From PALSA-1006 sp964571195 (GTDB lineage Bacteria > Pseudomonadota > Gammaproteobacteria > Burkholderiales > Gallionellaceae): 64,000 bases of DNA. The notes below the pieces were generated by a model, which saw only the letters and a program-made list of their open reading frames with translations, had not been told where the DNA came from and did not search any database. The first letter of the stretch is position 1, and every line of letters begins with the position of its first letter. Below are positions 59,066-64,000 of the stretch, piece by piece. Made by a program: the position numbers and the translations under genes. Location: contig CAZNAD010000007.1 of assembly GCA_964571195.1 (NCBI GenBank), positions 37,972-101,971 of the forward strand, in the 5' to 3' direction.

Positions 59066-60199
59066 TTAGAAGGAGTGCTTCATCCCCAGAGACAGGGCTG
59101 TCGGAGTAGTACCGAAACCCGAGCTCGTGTAAGAGGCACCAGAGTTTTGCGAGAAGCCGTAATTGATACCCTTGCCGTTAGTGATAACGGTGTACAGGGC
59201 ATACAATTTTGTGCGCTTGGTCATGCCGAAGTCATAGCCCAATGAAACCTGTGCCGCACTGGTATTAGAATTGGCAACGTTTGAGGAATTCAATTCACCC
59301 GCAGAAGTGTACGCAAGCTTCACGTCATCTTGGCCAATATGGTACTTACCTGCCACGTAGTAAGTGCTGTGGCCATACTTGTCAGCTTTAGCAGTACCCA
59401 AGTTGTCGGTCGTTTTCTCATACACAACATTCAACTCGAAACCTTCTGGCTTAAAACCAAAACCCACGCGAGTCGCAGACTCATTTTGGCTATCGCCTGC
59501 GGCAGCGTCCAATGTATGTGACTCATAGGCTGCAGAAGCATAGAAGGGGGCAACGTCGTACATCGCTGCCAAGCTCAATGCGCCATTGCTCTTGGAGCTT
59601 CCTGCGGTATTTGTCTCCGACAAATTAACTGCCGCAGCTGCGATGGTAACACCCGATATAGCTGGGCTGATGTATGCGATCACATCAGTAGGACGCAGTT
59701 CAAATCCTTGGCTAGATGCCCCGGTAAACCCCGCGCCTGTAGTGGAGCTTTTCGGCGCGCCCATCAATGCACGGTTGTCGGCGATATTGTCACCAAAAAC
59801 GTCCAGCTTGCGAGTAGAGATTTTGTATGGTGTGTCGTGTATCCCCATCAACACTGTTCCATAATCGCTCTTCAAACCTGCAAAGGTGTTGCGGCTTGCA
59901 AAAGTATTTTTTGATGCTGCATCAAGGTCAATCTGTTGCTCAATTTGCCAAATCGCAGACAAGCCGTTACCCAAATCTTCAGATCCCTTGAAACCGAACT
60001 TTGAAACGTTGCTCGAAACTACGCGTTTGTTTGTGCCGTAAACCTTAGTTGCACCATTGGCAGTAGTCACACCATCACCAGTGCTGACAAAATCGGAAGA
60101 GATATCAGCCGTGCCATAAAAAGAGAAGTTTGCATTGTCAGCGAAAGCAGGCGCAGAGATTGCCGCTGCGATTGCCAGTGCGATGATTTTCTTTTGCAT
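59066..60199 (-). CDS. general bacterial porin (Neisseria/Burkholderia type)
   Basis: Trimeric-type outer-membrane channel of 377 residues. Signal peptide MQKKIIALAIAAAISAPAFA, then the first strand NANFSFYGTADIS, the typical SKFGFKGSEDLGNGLSAIWQ and IEQQIDLD, the constriction loop area (NTFASRNTFAGLKSDYGTVL, GIHDTPYK) and a final strand ending ALSLGMKHSF with C-terminal Phe. TTAAGGAGC lies before the ATG. The signal peptide is nearly identical to that of the broken porin, so the two are paralogues from duplication, now well diverged. Substrate selectivity is unknown. Confidence 0.93.
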   Translation of the reverse strand: MQKKIIALAIAAAISAPAFADNANFSFYGTADISSDFVSTGDGVTTANGATKVYGTNKRVVSSNVSKFGFKGSEDLGNGLSAIWQIEQQIDLDAASKNTFASRNTFAGLKSDYGTVLMGIHDTPYKISTRKLDVFGDNIADNRALMGAPKSSTTGAGFTGASSQGFELRPTDVIAYISPAISGVTIAAAAVNLSETNTAGSSKSNGALSLAAMYDVAPFYASAAYESHTLDAAAGDSQNESATRVGFGFKPEGFELNVVYEKTTDNLGTAKADKYGHSTYYVAGKYHIGQDDVKLAYTSAGELNSSNVANSNTSAAQVSLGYDFGMTKRTKLYALYTVITNGKGINYGFSQNSGASYTSSGFGTTPTALSLGMKHSF

Positions 60200-60404
60200 C
60201 TTTAAAGCTCCTTAACGTTAAATGTTGGTTTCACTGCGCCATGGGCCAGCGGAATCAAAATTCCCTCGAGTGAGAATTCGGAGCGGATTCTGCCGCAAAA
60301 AATCGCATACACAGACTTGTAACAAAAATTTCACAAGACTGTATCTATCGCGCAACAACACAGCGCGTTGTCACAAGATTGCAATCAAATTGCGTTAGGA
60401 AAAT

Positions 60405-61199
60405 TCAGGTCGGAGAAAAGACCCGCGCCAATTCGGCACCGGGGTCGTCGGCACGCATGAACGCTTCGCCGACAAGGAAGGAGTACACATGATGATCGCG
60501 CATCAGTCGCACATCTTCGGCGGTAAAAATACCGCTCTCGGTAACGATGATGCGGTCTTGCGGAGTGCGCGGCAAAAGCGCCAGCGTGGTTTGCAACGTG
60601 ACTTCAAAAGTACGCAGGTTGCGGTTGTTGATGCCGATCAATGGCGTGGTCAATTGCAACGCGGCATCCAGTTCATCGCCGTCATGCACCTCCACCAGCA
60701 CCGCCATGCCCAGTTTGTGCGCCAAGGTCTCGAACGTCTTCATCTGGTTCAGTGTCAATGCCGCAGCGATCAGCAGGATGGCATCCGCCCCCATCGCGCG
60801 CGCCTGATAGATCTGATACTCATCCACCATAAAGTCTTTGCGCAGTACGGGCAGATCGCAAGCTGCGCGCGCCTGCTTCAAATATTCCGGGCTGCCCTGA
60901 AAGAACTGCTCATCCGTCAGCACCGACAGACACGCCGCCCCATGCTGGGCATAACTCTGTGCGATCTCCGCCGGACGGAAATCCGCGCGTATCACGCCCT
61001 TGCTGGGACTGGCCTTCTTGATCTCGGCGATCACCGCAGACTGTCCTGCCGCGATCTTGTTGCGTATCGCCCCGACAAAATCGCGTGCAGGTGCAGCCTG
61101 CTCAGCCTCGGCGCGCATGACGGCCAACGGAAGGGATGCCAACGCGGCAGCGACTTCCTGCGCCTTCACTGCAAGGATTTTTTTCAGAATATCGGACAT
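60405..61199 (-). CDS. trpC: indole-3-glycerol phosphate synthase
   Basis: Fourth step of tryptophan synthesis, (beta/alpha)8 barrel of 264 residues, monofunctional. Signature AVIAEIKKASPSKGVIRADF with catalytic Lys, VLTDEQFFQGSPEYLKQAR, LRKDFMVDEYQIYQARAMGA and TESGIFTAEDVRLM. The rest of trpGD(C), often upstream in betaproteobacteria, is not here: proA lies divergently 81 bases away. Confidence 0.97.
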   Translation of the reverse strand: MSDILKKILAVKAQEVAAALASLPLAVMRAEAEQAAPARDFVGAIRNKIAAGQSAVIAEIKKASPSKGVIRADFRPAEIAQSYAQHGAACLSVLTDEQFFQGSPEYLKQARAACDLPVLRKDFMVDEYQIYQARAMGADAILLIAAALTLNQMKTFETLAHKLGMAVLVEVHDGDELDAALQLTTPLIGINNRNLRTFEVTLQTTLALLPRTPQDRIIVTESGIFTAEDVRLMRDHHVYSFLVGEAFMRADDPGAELARVFSPT

Positions 61200-61280
61200 G
61201 CTGTGCTTTCTTGAATAAGGTGCTCATTCTAGCGCAAGCGGGGTGCTAAAATGCGCCCCACTCGCAACATTGGAAACATC

Positions 61281-62540
61281 ATGGAAGACGTCAAACAATA
61301 TATGAAGTCCGTCGGGCAACAGGCTCGTGCTGCATCGCGCTTGATGGCGCAGGCCGACACCAACGCCAAGAACCGCGCACTGGAAAACATCGCGACCGCC
61401 ATCCTGCTCAACAGCGTTAAGCTGCTCGCCGAGAACGCCAAGGATGTCGCCGCTGCCAAAGCCAACGGCTTGGATGCGGCCTCTATCGACCGCCTCACTC
61501 TCACCGAAAAAACGGTAAAGTCGATGGCGGAAGGTCTGCGCCAGATCGCCGCACTGGCCGATCCTATCGGCGAGATTTCTGATATGAAGTACCGCCCGTC
61601 CGGCATTCAGGTTGGCAAGATGCGCGTACCGCTCGGCGTCATTGGCATCATCTACGAATCGCGCCCGAACGTGACGGCGGATGCAGCCGGCCTGTGCCTG
61701 AAATCCGGCAATGCCGCCATCCTGCGCGGCGGTTCCGAAGCCCTCCATTCCAATCAGGCGATCGCCGCCTGTGTCTATCAGGGACTGCGCGAAGCTGGCT
61801 TGCCGGAGACTGCGGTACAAGTGGTGAACACCACCGACCGCGCCGCTGTGGGCGAACTTATCACCATGAAGGAATATGTGGACGTGATCGTACCGCGCGG
61901 CGGCAAGGGCCTGATCGCGCGCATCTCGGACGAAGCCAAGGTGCCCGTCATCAAACATCTGGACGGCATCTGCCATGTCTACATCGACGACGAGGCTGAC
62001 ATCGCCAAGGCCATCCGCATCGCCGACAACGCCAAGACCCACCGCTACGGCGTGTGCAACGCGATGGAGACCTTGCTGGTGAACGCCAAGGTTGCAGCGC
62101 AAGTATTGCCCGAGCTTTGCGCCATCTACACCAAGAAGGGGGTCGAGCTGCGCGGCGACGATGCCTCGCGCAAGCTGATAACGCAGATGAACGCGGCGAC
62201 CGAAGAAGACTGGCGCACCGAATACCTCGCGCCGATCTTGAGCGTGCGCGTGGTGGCGAATCTGGATGAAGCCATAGCCCACATCAACACCTACAGTTCG
62301 CAGCACACCGACAGCATCGTCACCGAGAACTACAGCAAGGCGATGCGCTTCCTGCGCGAAGTGGATTCCGCCAGCGTGATGGTGAACGCCTCCACGCGCT
62401 TTGCCGACGGCTTCGAGTACGGTCTGGGCGCGGAGATCGGCATCTCCACCGACAAGATCCACGCGCGCGGCCCGGTGGGACTGGAAGGATTGACCTCGCA
62501 AAAATTTATCGTTTTAGGTAGCGGGCAGATCAGAATTTAG
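61281..62540 (+). CDS. proA: gamma-glutamyl phosphate reductase
   Basis: Second step of proline synthesis, NADPH-dependent. The 419 residues start MEDVKQYMKSVGQQARAASR; the frame is open ten codons earlier but without family likeness. Conserved parts are IGIIYESRPNVTADAAGLCL, KSGNAAILRGGSEALHSNQA, the catalytic Cys in HRYGVCNAMETLLV, and FADGFEYGLGAEIGISTDKI. Divergent from trpC. A GC-rich repeat follows its stop. Confidence 0.97.
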   Translation: MEDVKQYMKSVGQQARAASRLMAQADTNAKNRALENIATAILLNSVKLLAENAKDVAAAKANGLDAASIDRLTLTEKTVKSMAEGLRQIAALADPIGEISDMKYRPSGIQVGKMRVPLGVIGIIYESRPNVTADAAGLCLKSGNAAILRGGSEALHSNQAIAACVYQGLREAGLPETAVQVVNTTDRAAVGELITMKEYVDVIVPRGGKGLIARISDEAKVPVIKHLDGICHVYIDDEADIAKAIRIADNAKTHRYGVCNAMETLLVNAKVAAQVLPELCAIYTKKGVELRGDDASRKLITQMNAATEEDWRTEYLAPILSVRVVANLDEAIAHINTYSSQHTDSIVTENYSKAMRFLREVDSASVMVNASTRFADGFEYGLGAEIGISTDKIHARGPVGLEGLTSQKFIVLGSGQIRI

Positions 62541-62544
62541 TAAC

Positions 62545-62637
62545 CACCCCCTCTCCCCTCGCGGGAGAGGGCTGGGGAGAGGGGGTCTCTCAAAATTTCA
62601 CCCTCTCCCTAACCCTCCCCCATCAAGGGGGAGGGGA
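62545..62637. repeat. paired CCCTCTCCC-type palindromes
   Basis: First palindrome CCCCCTCTCCCCTCGCGGGA and onward to GGGGAGAGGGGG (62548-62585), second CCCTCTCCCTAACCCTCCCC and matching GGGGGAGGGG (62601-62636). Same family as 43229-43367. Located between proA and lpdA; it may act as a terminator or processing site. Confidence 0.75.
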
Positions 62638-62664
62638 CAAAAACAACAAACCTACGGAGAGCAC

Positions 62665-64000
62665 ATGAGCACTATCGAAATCAAAGTACCGGACATCGGC
62701 GGATTCAAAGGCGTTGCCGTCATCGAGATTGCGGTGAAAGCTGGCGACACAGTTGAAAAAGAACAGGCACTCATCTCGCTGGAAACCGACAAGGCCACGA
62801 TGGAAGTGCCCTCTCCCGTTGCCGGTACCGTGAAAGAATTGAAAGTGAAGGTCGGTGACAAGGTGAGCGAAGGCTCTGTCATCCTGATGCTGGAAAGCAG
62901 CGCCGCCGCTCCGGCACCCGTTGCCAGCAAACCCGCGCCACAAGCTGCCGCCCCCGCTGCGGCACCGCAAGCCGCACCGAAACCAGCCGTGAACATGGTC
63001 AAAGGTGACCTCCACGCCGAAGTCGTCGTGCTCGGCGCGGGCCCCGGCGGATACACTGCCGCCTTCCGCGCTGCCGACCTCGGCAAGCAGGTGGTGCTAA
63101 TCGAGAAGCACGCTTCACTCGGCGGTGTCTGCCTCAATGTCGGTTGCATCCCCTCCAAGGCGCTGCTGCATGTCGCCAAAGTCATCAACGAAGCGGAAGA
63201 AGTTTCCCATCACGGCGTGACTTTCGCTAAACCTAAGATCGATATCGACGCCATCCGCACCTGGAAAGAAAGCGTGATCGGCAAGCTCACCGGCGGCCTC
63301 GCCGGATTGGCGAAACAGCGCAAGGTACAAGTAGTGCGCGGCGTGGCGAAGTTCACTTCGCCCAACAGCATTGAAGTGGAAACTGCGGAAGGCAAGAAGG
63401 TCGTCACCTTCGACAACGCCATTGTGGCCGCAGGCTCCAGCGTGGCGCGTATCCCCGGTTTCCCTTACGACGACGAACGCATCATCGACTCCACCGGCGC
63501 GCTGGCATTGAAGGAGGTACCTAAGCGCATGCTGGTGATCGGCGGCGGCATCATCGGTCTGGAGATGGCGACGGTGTACGACGCACTCGGTGCGAAGATT
63601 TCCGTGGTCGAATTGATGGATCAACTGATGCCCGGCGCCGACAAAGACATGGTGAAGCCGCTACACACCCGCATCGGCAAACGCTACGAAGCCATCATGC
63701 TGAAAACCAAGGTCACCAAGATCGAAGCGACCAAGGCCGGCCTGAAAGTCACCTTTGAAGGCGAGCAAGCACCCGCCGAACCGCAGGTATACGACAAGGT
63801 ATTGATGGCCGTGGGTCGCCGTCCGAACGGACGCGAGATCGCCGCCGAAGCGGCTGGGCTCGTTGTAAATGAACGCGGCTTCATCCCCGTGGACAAGCAA
63901 ATGCGCACCAACGTGCCGCACATCTTCGCCATCGGCGACATCGTGGGCGACCCGATGCTGGCGCACAAGGCCGTGCATGAAGGCAAGGTCGCGGCGGAAA
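62665..64000 (+). CDS. lpdA: dihydrolipoyl dehydrogenase with N-terminal lipoyl domain, 3' end missing
   Basis: E3 component of pyruvate or 2-oxoglutarate dehydrogenase. The visible 445 residues begin with a lipoyl domain (1-80) with the lipoyl-Lys in ISLETDKATMEVPSPVAG, an Ala/Pro linker (about 85-112), and then the FAD domain (VVVLGAGPGGYTAAFRAADL), the redox disulfide GGVCLNVGCIPSK (about 151-163), the NAD site MLVIGGGIIGLEMATVYDAL and FAIGDIVGDPMLAHKAVHEG. The dimer domain with catalytic His is beyond the window. ACGGAGAG precedes the ATG. The fused lipoyl domain is known in beta- and some gammaproteobacteria and usually goes with an aceE-aceF-lpdA operon; upstream proA shows it is not in that order here. 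Confidence 0.95.
   Translation, partial: MSTIEIKVPDIGGFKGVAVIEIAVKAGDTVEKEQALISLETDKATMEVPSPVAGTVKELKVKVGDKVSEGSVILMLESSAAAPAPVASKPAPQAAAPAAAPQAAPKPAVNMVKGDLHAEVVVLGAGPGGYTAAFRAADLGKQVVLIEKHASLGGVCLNVGCIPSKALLHVAKVINEAEEVSHHGVTFAKPKIDIDAIRTWKESVIGKLTGGLAGLAKQRKVQVVRGVAKFTSPNSIEVETAEGKKVVTFDNAIVAAGSSVARIPGFPYDDERIIDSTGALALKEVPKRMLVIGGGIIGLEMATVYDALGAKISVVELMDQLMPGADKDMVKPLHTRIGKRYEAIMLKTKVTKIEATKAGLKVTFEGEQAPAEPQVYDKVLMAVGRRPNGREIAAEAAGLVVNERGFIPVDKQMRTNVPHIFAIGDIVGDPMLAHKAVHEGKVAAE

Noticed and set aside
61224..62501. 425-codon minus-strand frame over proA
   Set aside because: Shadow of ProA, whose motifs and catalytic Cys are on the plus strand.
1..64000. tRNA or rRNA genes, insertion sequences, integrases, phage genes
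   Set aside because: None was recognised by reading; structured tRNA genes can be missed by eye, so a tRNAscan run would be decisive.

Overview
The window reads as a stretch of a betaproteobacterial chromosome, most likely Nitrosomonadales and plausibly Gallionellaceae (Sideroxydans/Gallionella-like). The grounds are typical betaproteobacterial gene clusters (ilvB-ilvH-ilvC-psd-pssA; an ECF sigma factor with DUF3619 and DUF3106 proteins; lptF-lptG divergent from pepA-holC-valS; rplM-rpsI; a bacterial Coq7) and a secreted single-haem cytochrome fused to an outer-membrane barrel that resembles Cyc2, the iron oxidase of neutrophilic iron oxidisers. The genus is an inference; no rRNA or tRNA gene was seen to settle it.

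Layout. 1-5 kb: a cut-off esterase, both N-end-rule aminoacyl transferases (aat, bpt) around a convergent diguanylate cyclase, a membrane protein and pyrD. 5-13 kb: the K+ transporter kup, then a complete rsxABCDGE (Rnf) operon ending in nth. 13-16 kb: a soluble zinc-type chemoreceptor, a DUF1841 protein, a cobalamin adenosyltransferase and a CBS protein. 16-24.5 kb (minus strand): a 1610-residue CheB-CheR-PAS-GGDEF-EAL protein with a histone-H1-like tail, a LuxR-type response regulator and a TonB-dependent receptor. 24.8-29.5 kb: phospholipid and branched-chain amino acid synthesis genes. 29.6-31 kb: the sigma factor cluster. 31-33.5 kb: a small sulfation island, made of a frameshifted APS kinase and a multidomain sulfotransferase, wedged against the 3' end of lptG. 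33.5-43 kb: lptGF, pepA, holC, valS, a TusA/rhodanese pair and a BepA-like metalloprotease. 43-47.8 kb: the Cyc2-like gene with a strong promoter and a CRP/FNR-like operator, two tiny membrane proteins between two copies of one terminator, a GT-C/TPR membrane protein and a type IV pilin with a sigma-54 promoter. 48-57.5 kb: housekeeping (tyrS, M23 peptidase, anmK, erpA, bactofilin, argC, rpsI, rplM, coq7). 57.6-60.2 kb: two tandem porins, one broken by an exact 13-bp tandem duplication. 60.4-64 kb: trpC, proA and the start of a lipoyl-domain dihydrolipoamide dehydrogenase.

How it fits together. If the Cyc2-like protein oxidises Fe(II) at the cell surface, Rnf could supply low-potential ferredoxin in a cell living on high-potential electrons; this is inference. 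The chemoreceptor, the cyclic-di-GMP enzymes, the signalling giant and the pilus genes suggest a surface-associated cell that senses redox or metals. Three GC-rich CCCTCTCCC-type palindromes and two GTGAAA-type hairpins are likely genome-wide intergenic repeats.
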